From the NCBI GenBank assembly GCA_947460345.1, contig CANHGM010000018.1, forward strand, positions 1 to 59,530: 59,530 nt of DNA, read 5' to 3'. Both the position numbers and the translations under genes were made by a program. Source of the stretch: Bacteroidota bacterium. GTDB lineage: Bacteria > Bacteroidota > Bacteroidia > UKL13-3. The notes beneath the pieces were generated by a model, which was given only the letters and a program-made list of their open reading frames with translations, ran no database searches and was not told the origin of the DNA. Below, one piece after another: positions 41,914 to 52,761 of this stretch; the stretch's first letter is position 1, and each line of letters opens with the position of its first letter.

Positions 41914-42963
41914 ATGAATCACGAGCTATACATGAAAAGGTGTTTGGAGCTAGCTGCCAAAGGTGCCGAAAATACATTGCCCAACCCCATGGTAGGCTGT
42001 GTAATTGTATACAAAGATTCTATAGTAGCTGAAGGATATCACCAAGAATATGGTGGACCTCATGCCGAAGTAAATGCCATCAACAACCTAACCGATAGAA
42101 GTATTCTTCCTCATTGCACCGTTTACGTAAATTTAGAACCTTGTAGCCATTTTGGGAAAACACCTCCATGTGCTGACATGCTCTTGTTGCTTGGGGTTCA
42201 AAAAATTGTTATAGCAGCTAAAGACCCACATGCTTTGGTGGCAGGCAATGGAATTAAAAAACTTGAAGATGCGGGGGTGGAAGTGATTGTTGGTGTTTGC
42301 AGTGATGAAGCCATGGCTTTAAACAAAGTTTTTTATCAAGTACATCAACACCATAAACCATATATCACGCTCAAATGGGCTCAAACTCAAGATGGGTTTA
42401 TAGGTAAACACAATTCCGATTCAGACTTTAGCGAGAAAAAAATAATTACAGGTAAAATGGCCCATAGGTTTGCTCACCAACTCAGAGCTACTTGCGATGC
42501 TATAGTTATTGGTTCAAATACAGCCAGGAACGACAATCCATCGCTTACCACCAGACTTTGGCCAGGCATTAATCCTCTGAGGGTTGTGGTTTCTAAAACA
42601 TTAGAATTGCCCACAGATTTAAATATATTTAACCAAGATGCACCAACGGTTATTTTTACTCAACAATTGCCTGATGAAAATATATATCAAGTACCTATAT
42701 ATGCCATAGATTTTACTAAGAATATTTCCTCTCAAATTGTTGAAAAATTATACTCCGAACACCAAATTCAACATATATTAGTAGAAGGAGGTAGTAAGCT
42801 GATAGAGACTTTTTATAACGAACAAAACTATCACGAAATTTTTCAAATGATCAATAAAAATAAGTTTTATATATCAGGTGTTGAAGCTCCACATATAAAG
42901 GAAGCCTTTAAATTGGTAAACGAGTGGGATGATGATCAACTCTATCAATATATAAAAAAGTAA
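41914..42963 (+). CDS. ribD: Riboflavin biosynthesis deaminase/reductase
   Basis: Bifunctional enzyme of flavin synthesis: deaminates the pyrimidine and reduces the ribosyl side chain. The N-terminal deaminase has H50-A-E52 in PHAEVNA and Cys77 and Cys86 in LEPCSHFGKTPPC. The reductase half has LKWAQTQDGFIG, ATCDAIVIGSNTARNDNPSLT and ILVEGGSKLIETF. Length 349 is usual. A TATTTTCG element ends 4 bases before the ATG, suggesting a near-leaderless start. LigA begins 6 bases after its stop. Confidence 0.96.
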   Translation: MNHELYMKRCLELAAKGAENTLPNPMVGCVIVYKDSIVAEGYHQEYGGPHAEVNAINNLTDRSILPHCTVYVNLEPCSHFGKTPPCADMLLLLGVQKIVIAAKDPHALVAGNGIKKLEDAGVEVIVGVCSDEAMALNKVFYQVHQHHKPYITLKWAQTQDGFIGKHNSDSDFSEKKIITGKMAHRFAHQLRATCDAIVIGSNTARNDNPSLTTRLWPGINPLRVVVSKTLELPTDLNIFNQDAPTVIFTQQLPDENIYQVPIYAIDFTKNISSQIVEKLYSEHQIQHILVEGGSKLIETFYNEQNYHEIFQMINKNKFYISGVEAPHIKEAFKLVNEWDDDQLYQYIKK

Positions 42964-45072
<2,109 letters not shown>

Positions 45073-45099
45073 GGTATAATATATAAAAGTGTTTTTTTA

Positions 45100-45567
45100 A
45101 TGAAGTTAAATTTATTCATATTATTATTATTAGTTTACTTAATCTTTTCAAGTTTTCTTATTGATGTATATATAAGTAAGAATTTTGTATATAAGACATT
45201 GAAATACTATGCATCAATTGCCAAAAAAAATTATATAAAAAGTGAAAATCTAAAAGAAGAAGTTGTGAAAGGAAGTGTTTTTAAAGAAGAAAAATATGCC
45301 ATTTATTATTTCAGAATTTCAAACACAAAATTAGATATTCTTAATGGGAGCAATTTGTTGGAACGAAGCTTTAAAATTAATGCTAAAAAGAAATTACCTG
45401 CTGGTGATCAAGAATTTACTAGATACGAATTTAAAGACAGTAAAGGGAAGGACGGGCATCTTGATATATATACTCCGTTTGAACAAGAATATGTTCATTA
45501 TTTGAACTTTAGATATAAACGTGAGTCTACAACCTACTTTTCTAATGAATCGTTTCGTAGCGATTAA
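45100..45567 (+). CDS. Unrecognised small anchored or exported protein
   Basis: 155 residues. One N-terminal hydrophobic segment (FILLLLVYLIFSSFLIDVY), without a clear cleavage site or lipobox Cys, so it may stay membrane-anchored. The rest is soluble, basic and Tyr-rich (YKTLKYYASIAKKNYIKSEN, YRYKRESTTYF-like). No family was recognised. It starts 28 bases after ligA and may ride on that transcript. The preceding bases contain no ribosome-binding site. Confidence 0.55.
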   Translation: MKLNLFILLLLVYLIFSSFLIDVYISKNFVYKTLKYYASIAKKNYIKSENLKEEVVKGSVFKEEKYAIYYFRISNTKLDILNGSNLLERSFKINAKKKLPAGDQEFTRYEFKDSKGKDGHLDIYTPFEQEYVHYLNFRYKRESTTYFSNESFRSD

Positions 45568-45576
45568 TTAAGTTTT

Positions 45577-46098
45577 TTACTTGACATTAATTTCCAATCT
45601 TCTACCCAAACCAGTCTCAATAATTTTACTCAAAGTAGCAAGTTCAATATCTGAACGGTCATTTTCAATTCGTGATATATATGATCTAGATGTCCCACTT
45701 ATCAATGCCAATTCTTGTTGAGTCATTCCTGCTTTTAATCTTGCTTCACGAACCAAACGTCCAATTTTTATCATTAAATCCATTTTTTCTGGATGGCTGT
45801 ATTTTAAAAGAACATCAGCACCAATTTCAAAAGGAACTTGTTGCTTTTCCCTATTTCTCAGAGTAATATATTGCTCCACATTTGACCATGAAATTGTGTT
45901 TCCAACAAGTTTAACCTTTTCAAATTCGCTCTGATTATATAGAATATATGCAGGTGAATTCTTATCGATTCCAATTTCACCAAAAACCTTTCTAAAATCA
46001 ATAATTCTGGATTCTCCATTGTTGAAAACAACAGAAATTGCTAAGTCTTTAATCCAATTGATTTTTAAAATCCTTGGTATTTTTATGTTTTGTCTCAT
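45577..46098 (-). CDS. DUF2442 domain fused to XRE-family helix-turn-helix
   Basis: A 173-residue regulator. The N-terminal 90 residues fit DUF2442 (ISVVFNNGESRIIDFRKVFG, TISWSNVEQYITL). The C-terminal 65 residues are a Cro/XRE helix-turn-helix (GRLVREARLKAGMTQQELALI, SGTSRSYISRIENDRSDIE). It overlaps the upstream DUF4160 gene by ATGA, and the two form a known two-gene module that resembles a toxin-antitoxin or autoregulated pair. The HTH part probably represses its own promoter. Confidence 0.82.
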   Translation of the reverse strand: MRQNIKIPRILKINWIKDLAISVVFNNGESRIIDFRKVFGEIGIDKNSPAYILYNQSEFEKVKLVGNTISWSNVEQYITLRNREKQQVPFEIGADVLLKYSHPEKMDLMIKIGRLVREARLKAGMTQQELALISGTSRSYISRIENDRSDIELATLSKIIETGLGRRLEINVK

Positions 46099-46331
46099 TT
46101 TAGTTGCGGGTTAAGTTCATAAAATACTTCCAATGCCCAATCTGAATTGCCTGACAACCAATCGAAAACTAACTTTAATTGTTTGTTTGGTAAGTCACCT
46201 GCATAAATCACTCCGTCTTCAATCTTAATTAAAACTTCATATTCGTTGTATTGTGCGTGAATATGTGGTGGTCGATGATCTCCGTTGTATATACAGATTT
46301 TGATTCCGTTAAATATGTCGATTGTTGGCAT
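46095..46331 (-). CDS. DUF4160 protein
   Basis: A 78-residue protein with the family signature GIKICIYNGDHRPPHIHAQYN, i.e. conserved D-H-x-P-P-H-x-H. The family usually sits beside DUF2442 proteins, as here, and could be the toxin or enzyme half of the module. The ATG at 46331 gives the usual MPTI start; a TTG two codons upstream is less likely. Its stop overlaps the next start (ATGA). Confidence 0.78.
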   Translation of the reverse strand: MPTIDIFNGIKICIYNGDHRPPHIHAQYNEYEVLIKIEDGVIYAGDLPNKQLKLVFDWLSGNSDWALEVFYELNPQLK

Positions 46332-46385
46332 TGACAATTTTATGTCAAAGGTATCTAATTAGATACAATTTTTCAATGAAATTTT

Positions 46386-46595
46386 TCAAAGAATTTGTTT
46401 TTCAGCTTCTATCATAGCCATTGCTTTACTTCTTGAAACAGCAGGCTCTTTGTCTTTCTTGCTTTCATCATATAACTTAATATCTTCTAATTCTTCTAGT
46501 TCAGAAATAAGTGTTTTAAATTCTTTCATAGTAATAACAGCAGAAATTTTTTTACCTTTTTCGTCGGTTATAAAATTAGGGTGAATGGCTATCAT
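46386..46595 (-). CDS. Orphan antitoxin-like protein (Phd/RelB-type)
   Basis: A 69-residue acidic protein typical of Bacteroidota antitoxins: IHPNFITDEKGKKISAVITMKEF, LISELEELEDIKLYDESKK, ending in MAMIEAEKQIL. No toxin gene follows on either side: the next gene on this strand is the unrelated DUF4160 protein. A -7-like TTTGCA is close to the start. Possibly a remnant or a partner of a toxin elsewhere. Confidence 0.6.
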   Translation of the reverse strand: MIAIHPNFITDEKGKKISAVITMKEFKTLISELEELEDIKLYDESKKDKEPAVSRSKAMAMIEAEKQIL

Positions 46596-46842
46596 TGTCT
46601 TATTATTTGCAGTTATAATATATATTCAAATGAGTTTGATTTGTCGTTTTAGACTTTATCAACGTTATTACAAAAATACAAAATAATCTCATTACATTTT
46701 TCTGAGAATTTAGTTCTTTGAATTATTCTTTTAACAATTCGGAAATTGAAGAATAGCAGCAAAAGACTAGAATTAATTTGGGGCTTTTATTAAGTAATAG
46801 TTTGAATAGATAATCCTATTGAATTGAATATAAATATATAAT
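46596..46842. other. Intergenic, nothing recognised
   Basis: About 250 AT-rich bases between the orphan antitoxin and the barrel gene. No open frame, tRNA or strong hairpin was found by eye. Confidence 0.4.
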
Positions 46843-47661
46843 CTACTTCTTTCCCAAATCTACCACCATACTCAACCTAGGCGAAAAACCTAGAACTGTA
46901 TGGTAGTTAGCAGACATGTCAATCTTCATTATCTTATAGGTATAACCCAATCCAAATCCTAAGTTTAGTGGGTTGGTGCTTAAGCCCATTCTGAATTGAT
47001 ATTTTTCTACAGGTTTGTATTCTAAGCCACTTCTTAAACTAAAACCCAAATTGGTTTGGTTCATGCCCTCCACAGTGGCATTTACTTTTTCTGAGAACTT
47101 ATAGCCAATGCCCATTTTATAGATACCCGGTAAAGTTTCGTTTAGTTTTTGAGAAAGCACTACTTCGTTTGGGTTGTATATATGTAAACCTATCACCATG
47201 TTTTTAGTGGCTTCGTATTGTATACCAGCCTCTACTAAAAAATTTCTGGTCTTACCATAGTTCTCTGGTTGGTTGGTGACGATATAGTTTAGCTTTATAC
47301 CTATTGAAATGGTTTTAGCCAACACTTTTCCGTAAGCCAATCCAAATTGTTGTCTGTTAAATGCACCTCCCCAAGTGTTAATTCCTAACCCAACAGTACC
47401 ACTTTTGGTGGGTAAAGCCACTGCAAAACTTCCTCGAGATAAATCTTTAAGCAGGTATAAATTTTCAGCATATATACCAATGGAAGTTTGTTTTAATTTG
47501 CCCAATCCAGCTTGGTTATTCATAGTACTCCAAACATCACTATGAGTAGCTGATGCATTACCCAAGGCCCAACTTCTAGCCCCTACAGGTAAGGCTTCTT
47601 GTGCCATAGTCATCAAACTTTGACAGACAATTAATATAACTATATATATGGTTTTATGCAT
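46843..47661 (-). CDS. PorV/PorQ-like outer-membrane barrel protein
   Basis: A 272-residue barrel. A signal peptide (TIYIVILIVCQSLMTMAQ) is followed by PVGARSWALGNASATHSDVWSTMNNQAGL, whose pattern is typical of PorV/PorQ and FadL-like proteins in Bacteroidota; beta strands follow to the C-terminus (RLSMVVDLG). PorV helps shuttle T9SS cargo, but identity cannot be fixed here. The ATG at 47661 lies right at the end of the T tract of the upstream terminator. Nine further upstream codons are formally open but are part of that hairpin, so they are not coding. Confidence 0.72.
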   Translation of the reverse strand: MHKTIYIVILIVCQSLMTMAQEALPVGARSWALGNASATHSDVWSTMNNQAGLGKLKQTSIGIYAENLYLLKDLSRGSFAVALPTKSGTVGLGINTWGGAFNRQQFGLAYGKVLAKTISIGIKLNYIVTNQPENYGKTRNFLVEAGIQYEATKNMVIGLHIYNPNEVVLSQKLNETLPGIYKMGIGYKFSEKVNATVEGMNQTNLGFSLRSGLEYKPVEKYQFRMGLSTNPLNLGFGLGYTYKIMKIDMSANYHTVLGFSPRLSMVVDLGKK

Positions 47662-47697
47662 AAAAAAAACACCTACTTGCTTTAGCAAATAGGTGTC
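47662..47697 (-). terminator. Terminator between htrA and the barrel gene
   Basis: Stem ACACCTA (47669-47675) / TAGGTGT (47690-47696) with an inner TTGC/GCAA, then eight T on the minus strand (47662-47669). It is 37 bases after the htrA stop and touches the next start codon at 47661. Confidence 0.85.
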
Positions 47698-47734
47698 AAA
47701 TATAAGAAGTGATTTTCTAACGAATAAATAAAAA

Positions 47735-49198
47735 TTATTTTGTGTCTAATGGAATAGCGTAGTATCCTTTGGTACCATCAGGATTAATGCCCGATAACAA
47801 GGCTACTTCTTTTTTCTCTTCTAATGATTTCTTCACGTCTTGCACTGTATATACTGGTTTTTTGTCAATATGAGTTATAACAAATCCTTGTGGCACGTTT
47901 ACTTTTTTAAATGCATCGCCTACTTTGCTCACTTTAACGCCTTGTGTAAGCTTTAATTTTAGTTTTTCATCTCTGGTAAGTCCGCTAAATTCAGTTCCTT
48001 TTAAAGAAGTTTTTTCAGGATTTACTAATTTGTTTTCAGTAGTTGTTTTACCGTCTTTGCCTTTTAATATTACATCAAAAAGTTTAGATTCGCTACCTCG
48101 TTTGGCTTCTACTTTTAGAACCTGCCCTGGGCGGTGACGAGTCACTTGCTCTTGCAATTCAGGCGTGGTGTTCACATCAATATTGTCTATTTTGGTAATA
48201 ACATCTCCTTCTTTTAATCCAGCTTTTTCAGCAGCAGAGTTGTCGTTTACCTTTTCTATATATACCCCTCTAATATCTTTTAAGCTTTTTTCATCGGCAA
48301 GTTTTTGGTCTACATCTCTAATCTGAATACCTAAAAAGCCACGTTGCACCTCACCAAAATCTTTAAAATCTTGAACAACTTTTTTCACAATTTCAATGGG
48401 TACTGCAAATGAATATCCAGCATACGAACCAGTTTGACTTGCTATAGCTGTATTAATTCCGATGAGTTGTCCTTGTTTGTTTATCAAAGCACCTCCGCTA
48501 TTACCTGGGTTAACAGCTGCATCAGTTTGAATAAATGCTTCAATAGGAGCATCGCCTTCTAACAATCTAATATTTCTACCTTTGGCACTTACAATTCCAG
48601 CTGTAACTGTTGAGGTTAAATTAAATGGATTGCCCACTGCTAATACCCATTCTCCCACTCTCACATTATCACTGTTCCCAAATTGTATAAAGGGTAAAAC
48701 TTTTTCATCTATTTTTAAAAGTGCTATATCTGTATTGGCATCTTTACCTACCAATTCAGCAGTATAGCTGCGTTTGTCGTGAAGTATCACTTCTATTTTA
48801 TCAGCTCCATCTATTACATGGTTATTGGTTACTACATAACCATCATCGCTGATGATAACGCCTGAACCACTGGCTTGTTGTGGGCCTTGCGGCTGTCCAA
48901 AAGGTGATTTGTCTCCAAACATACCAAATGGATCAAACGGCGAACTTCCTCCTTGTCCTTGTGGTGTTTCATTAATTGTAGTTTTGATATGAACTACTGT
49001 AGGGGTTGAAAGTGCTGATGCACCAACAAAATCAGGCATTTCTGACAATTTACTTGCTGGTAGCGAAGCAAAATAAGCTCTTTGTTTTTCTTCGAAGGTG
49101 TAATTTTTTTCTTTATCAAATGCTTTTGATAATCCAATAGATGCAGCTCCACCAACCACTGCTGCCAAGAATACGGTCATTATTTTTTTTAGTTCCAT
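47735..49198 (-). CDS. htrA: HtrA/DegP-type periplasmic serine protease
   Basis: Protein quality control in the periplasm. A membrane segment lies near residues 7-22, then the trypsin-like domain with H127 (TNNHVIDGAD), D157 (TDIALLKID) and S234 (NPGNSGGAL). A Gly/Pro/Gln-rich linker occurs at about 80-110. The first PDZ domain (RGFLGIQIRDVDQ, GLKEGDVITKIDN) is clear and a second, shorter one ends the protein. Length 487 is usual. Its own promoter lies upstream and a strong terminator follows. Confidence 0.95.
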   Translation of the reverse strand: MELKKIMTVFLAAVVGGAASIGLSKAFDKEKNYTFEEKQRAYFASLPASKLSEMPDFVGASALSTPTVVHIKTTINETPQGQGGSSPFDPFGMFGDKSPFGQPQGPQQASGSGVIISDDGYVVTNNHVIDGADKIEVILHDKRSYTAELVGKDANTDIALLKIDEKVLPFIQFGNSDNVRVGEWVLAVGNPFNLTSTVTAGIVSAKGRNIRLLEGDAPIEAFIQTDAAVNPGNSGGALINKQGQLIGINTAIASQTGSYAGYSFAVPIEIVKKVVQDFKDFGEVQRGFLGIQIRDVDQKLADEKSLKDIRGVYIEKVNDNSAAEKAGLKEGDVITKIDNIDVNTTPELQEQVTRHRPGQVLKVEAKRGSESKLFDVILKGKDGKTTTENKLVNPEKTSLKGTEFSGLTRDEKLKLKLTQGVKVSKVGDAFKKVNVPQGFVITHIDKKPVYTVQDVKKSLEEKKEVALLSGINPDGTKGYYAIPLDTK

Positions 49199-49234
49199 AA
49201 TTTTTAATTAGATTTGATTTACGTTGTTGCTTTA

Positions 49235-49267
49235 CAAATGTAGTGCCTTGTCATATAGTTTTACAAA
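49235..49267 (-). promoter_or_regulatory. Promoter of htrA
   Basis: On the minus strand: TTTG (49267-49264), a 21-base spacer and TACATTTG (49242-49235), 36 bases before the ATG. Similar words (TTTTACAAA) occur twice here. The rest of the 310-base intergenic region to 49507 is AT-rich with no gene. Confidence 0.5.
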
Positions 49268-49507
49268 ATGTCATACTATATTATATGTTTTCTTGAAATA
49301 AGAACGCATTTAACAATTTAAAAGTATCATTGTATAAGTATAATTTTTGTAAAAAGCTAGTTTTCAGAAATTAAAAATATAAGTATATACATAAATATAT
49401 ATGATTGGTTTTTTTTAAAATTCTCATAAAAAAAATGATTTTAAGTTTTTTTTTCTATGGAATTAAAATGGTTTTAATATAAATTGCACAATTATTAAAC
49501 TTAATTT

Positions 49508-50260
49508 ATGAATAATATCAAAACAATAATAGTTGACGATGATAAGGCTAACCTTAGCTTAATGAAGATATTATTGGAAAAAAATTGTCCTGAATTGGAA
49601 GTTCTAGAATATTGTAGTTCACCTGAAGACGCCGTTGAAGCCATCACCAATTACAGACCTGATTTAGTTTTTATTGATATTGAAATGCCTGGTCTTACAG
49701 GCTTTGAATTGATAGAGCAATTAGGTAATGAAGAATTTGATGTGATATTTGTTTCAGCTCACGATGAGTATTCGCTTAAGGCTTTTAAATACTCAGCAAT
49801 TGATTATTTAATTAAACCACCTAAAGTTGAAGATATAAAAAAAGCAGTTGAAAGGGTAATAGAAAAAAGGAAATCTAATGTTACGCTTCACCATCTGAAA
49901 GAACTGACCCGTCAACTTAAATCTTATATACATGATAAACCTAGGATTGCTTTAAACACGCATGAGCGAATATTTTTTGTGAATGTTGAAGATATTGTGA
50001 GATGTGAAGCATCTGGTGTATATACAGTCTTTCATTTAGCAGATGGTAGAAAACATATGATATCTAAAAACATCCAAAAATTTGAAGCTGTATTGTTACA
50101 ATATGGTTTTTATAGAGCACATCGTTCTCATATGATTAATATGTCTTATGCAAGAGAATATGTGAAAGAAGGAGAAGGTTACTTAATTATGAGTGATGGA
50201 TCTAAAGTAGAAGTGAGTCGGTATAGAAAAGATGAGATATTGAAAAGACTTGGGAAATAA
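49508..50260 (+). CDS. LytTR-family response regulator
   Basis: A two-component DNA-binding regulator. Receiver domain residues 1-120: acidic pocket D10-D12, phospho-acceptor D57 (VFIDIEMPG), S83 and K103 (DYLIKPP). The LytTR domain covers about residues 150-250 (RIFFVNVEDIVRCEASGVYT, FYRAHRSHMINM, MSDGSKVEVSRYRK). No histidine kinase is next to it; in this phylum the kinase is often elsewhere. Its stop shares a base with the next gene's ATG, so it is co-translated with a secreted protein. Confidence 0.95.
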   Translation: MNNIKTIIVDDDKANLSLMKILLEKNCPELEVLEYCSSPEDAVEAITNYRPDLVFIDIEMPGLTGFELIEQLGNEEFDVIFVSAHDEYSLKAFKYSAIDYLIKPPKVEDIKKAVERVIEKRKSNVTLHHLKELTRQLKSYIHDKPRIALNTHERIFFVNVEDIVRCEASGVYTVFHLADGRKHMISKNIQKFEAVLLQYGFYRAHRSHMINMSYAREYVKEGEGYLIMSDGSKVEVSRYRKDEILKRLGK

Positions 50261-50775
50261 TGTTAATATTGAAGTATATATATATTGCTTGTTTTGCTTA
50301 TGTTTTCTTATCAGCTAAAAATCCAAGTTATTATATGGTCACTGGTAAAATTACCTATACTTCTGAGTATTGTGGTGGGGCGGCACCATCTGAAGATTTA
50401 TTAAAATTACTAGAAACACCCAAACCGTTTGCATATAAAAGAATGTATTACAGACCGGGTAAATATAACCATGCTAAAGTTAAAGCTGCATCTATCGTCA
50501 CAGATAGTTTAGGTTTTTTTAAAGTAAAACTTTCTGCCAATGATTATGTTTTTTTTGATGAAAATAAGTTAAAAGTTTTAGTCATTCCTCAAAATACTAT
50601 ATACGAAATATATGACACTGCTTGTTTGAAAGCAACCTATATAGCTGGTGATTTTAAAGTCAATAAAAAACAAAAAAACAAAAAAGTATTGTATAATTAT
50701 CATATATACTGTACCTATCATAAACCTTGTGTAAGTTATTCAGGGCCATTGCCACCTATGGCAGCTCCTAGATAA
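50260..50775 (+). CDS. Secreted protein of unknown family, coupled to the LytTR regulator
   Basis: 171 residues with an N-terminal signal (YIYIACFAYVFLSAKN). The mature part contains TGKITYTSEYCGGAAPSEDL, TDSLGFFKVKLSAN (a CarboxypepD/Cna-B-like turn) and a few Cys, and ends PMAAPR. It seems to be a small beta-sandwich envelope protein; I cannot name the family. The A of its ATG is the last base of the regulator's stop. The convergent permease gene ends immediately after it. Confidence 0.65.
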   Translation: MLILKYIYIACFAYVFLSAKNPSYYMVTGKITYTSEYCGGAAPSEDLLKLLETPKPFAYKRMYYRPGKYNHAKVKAASIVTDSLGFFKVKLSANDYVFFDENKLKVLVIPQNTIYEIYDTACLKATYIAGDFKVNKKQKNKKVLYNYHIYCTYHKPCVSYSGPLPPMAAPR

Positions 50776-52005
50776 TTATTCGTATCTTAAAGCTTCAATA
50801 GGAGAGAGTCTAGATGCTTTGTTGGCTGGTATAATACCCGCTATTAATCCAGTGCCTATGCACACCACCAAGCCTAATGTTATCCAATTCCAAGGAATAA
50901 TAAATCCTCCACCAACCAAATTTCCAATCACGTTTCCTAAGGTTAGGCCTAATACTATTCCGCCTAAACCTCCTAAAACACATATCACAATAGCTTCTAT
51001 CAAAAACTGATTTCTGATATTTGATTTAGTGGCTCCAAGTGCTTTTCTGGTTCCTATTTCTCTGGTTCTTTCTGTTACAGAAACCAACATAATATTCATT
51101 AAACCAATGGCTGCACCTAATAGGGTAATAAAGGCAATAAAAGCTGCAAAAAGTGTAACCATACTTAAGTTTTCAAATAGTTTTTGTGTAATGCTGTCAC
51201 TTCTTAAAATCTCAAAATTGTCAGGTTGGCTTACTCTTAATCTTCTCAGGTTTCTCATCATACTTCTCGACTCTTCCATGGCAGCATCAAGCATCAATGG
51301 GTCTTTAACCATAATTGAAATGACATAGCTAGAGTTTTGTCTTTGAAAATTACTACGAGCACTTTGAACAGGTAAAAGTGTGAGTCTGTCGCCACCGAAT
51401 CCCATAGAACTGCCTTTGCTGGCAAGTGTTCCAATAATTTTATATTTTTTATCAGCAATGATTATGGGCATGCCAATGGGGTCAATATTTTTATATAGTT
51501 TATCTCTCAATTCTTTTCCAATAATGGCAACCATTGCACTGCCTTTTATTTCTTGGTTTGAAAAGTTACGCCCTTCTTCTAATTCATAGCCAGCAGTTGT
51601 CAGATAGTTTTCGTCTGTACCCATAATCATCACATTGGGGTCGGTTTTTTTGTTTTCATACCTCACGGTTCCATTCCAAGAACCCGTGAAAGCTATAGAA
51701 ACTACTGAAGGAAACGTGTATCGTTGAGTGAATTTTTGTGCAATATCAAATGTAATGGTTTCGAATGCTTGTTGCTTCTTGCCTCTATTGCCAAACCGCA
51801 TATTCGAACTCGAGTTTTTTATATTAAATGAATTGGCTCCTAAACTACTAAACTGATTGGTAAGTCCGCTCTTGATACCATCTATGGCTGTTAGTATTCC
51901 TACTAACGCCATAATTCCAATAGAGATAATTAAAGCTGTAATAAAAAATCGAGTCTTGTTAGACTTTATGGCATCAACAGCTATTTTTACATTTTGAACA
52001 AACAC
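50776..52005 (-). CDS. MacB/FtsX-type ABC transporter permease
   Basis: A 409-residue inner-membrane permease: an N-terminal helix (TRFFITALIISIGIMALVGIL), a periplasmic MacB_PCD domain (GANSFNIKNSS, GTDENYLTTAGYELEEGRNFS), and three C-terminal helices with the FtsX motif TERTREIGTRKALGATKSNIR. Such proteins work with a separate ATPase, which is not encoded nearby. The start is a GTG at 52005; the nearby ATG is out of frame. It may export a lipoprotein, peptide or drug. Confidence 0.9.
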   Translation of the reverse strand: MFVQNVKIAVDAIKSNKTRFFITALIISIGIMALVGILTAIDGIKSGLTNQFSSLGANSFNIKNSSSNMRFGNRGKKQQAFETITFDIAQKFTQRYTFPSVVSIAFTGSWNGTVRYENKKTDPNVMIMGTDENYLTTAGYELEEGRNFSNQEIKGSAMVAIIGKELRDKLYKNIDPIGMPIIIADKKYKIIGTLASKGSSMGFGGDRLTLLPVQSARSNFQRQNSSYVISIMVKDPLMLDAAMEESRSMMRNLRRLRVSQPDNFEILRSDSITQKLFENLSMVTLFAAFIAFITLLGAAIGLMNIMLVSVTERTREIGTRKALGATKSNIRNQFLIEAIVICVLGGLGGIVLGLTLGNVIGNLVGGGFIIPWNWITLGLVVCIGTGLIAGIIPANKASRLSPIEALRYE

Positions 52006-52052
52006 ATGGCAAATTAAGTATATATATGGTTAATTATATTATCTTTTTTCTA

Positions 52053-52060
52053 TATATTTG
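52053..52060 (+). promoter_or_regulatory. -7 element of the sirtuin gene
   Basis: TATATTTG matches TAnnTTTG and ends 11 bases before the ATG at 52072. Confidence 0.4.
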
Positions 52061-52071
52061 AAAATAATATA

Positions 52072-52761
52072 ATGAAAAAGAAAATAATTGTTTTAACTGG
52101 TGCTGGTATAAGTGCTGAAAGTGGCTTGCAAACATTTAGGGGAAGCAATGGTTTATGGAATGGGTATAATATATATGAAGTTGCCTCTCCTCAAGGTTGG
52201 CAAAAAGACCCAGCTATGGTTTTAGATTTTTATAATATGAGAAGGAGGGAAGTAGCAAAAGCAAAACCCAATTTAGCACATAAAGTTTTGGTCGAACTAG
52301 AAAAGAAATTTGAAGTTATTATTATCACTCAAAATATTGATAACCTTCATGAACAAGCTGGGAGTTCTCATATTATTCATTTGCATGGTGAAATTATTAA
52401 AGCACAAAGCACCACTAATCCTGAATTAATATATAATATAGAATTTGAAGATATTGAAATAGGACAAACTTGTGAATTAGGAAGTCAACTCAGACCATTT
52501 ATTGTGTGGTTTGGTGAAGCTGTGCCTATGATAGAAAAAGCTGTACATAAATGTGCTGATGCTGATATATTAATTGTTGTAGGAACATCTTTGCAGGTAT
52601 ATCCTGCTGCAGGTTTGATTCATGAAGTGCCATCTGTATCAAAAAAATATATCATAGACCCAGAGGCTGTTCATGCTTCACCTTTTAAAAATATTGAATA
52701 TATAAAAGCAACAGCAACAGAAGGGCTGCCTATGTTGGTGAATCAGTTGCTACATGATTGA
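52072..52761 (+). CDS. Sir2-family NAD-dependent protein deacylase without zinc site
   Basis: Removes acyl groups from lysines using NAD+. NAD site GAGISAESGLQTFR (residues 9-22), ITQNIDNLHEQAGS, catalytic H105 in LHGE, and VGTSLQVYPAAGL. The YxxR motif (Y54, R57 in FYNMRRRE) is that of class III sirtuins that prefer succinyl or malonyl groups. The four zinc Cys usual after the catalytic His are absent: this region (residues 107-145) has only one Cys. Length 229 is compact. The convergent prmA ends 12 bases inside its 3' end. Confidence 0.9.
   Translation: MKKKIIVLTGAGISAESGLQTFRGSNGLWNGYNIYEVASPQGWQKDPAMVLDFYNMRRREVAKAKPNLAHKVLVELEKKFEVIIITQNIDNLHEQAGSSHIIHLHGEIIKAQSTTNPELIYNIEFEDIEIGQTCELGSQLRPFIVWFGEAVPMIEKAVHKCADADILIVVGTSLQVYPAAGLIHEVPSVSKKYIIDPEAVHASPFKNIEYIKATATEGLPMLVNQLLHD

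Noticed and set aside
47662-47688. Nine extra codons before the PorV/PorQ-like protein
   Set aside because: They are the terminator stem and T tract; the signal peptide begins after them.
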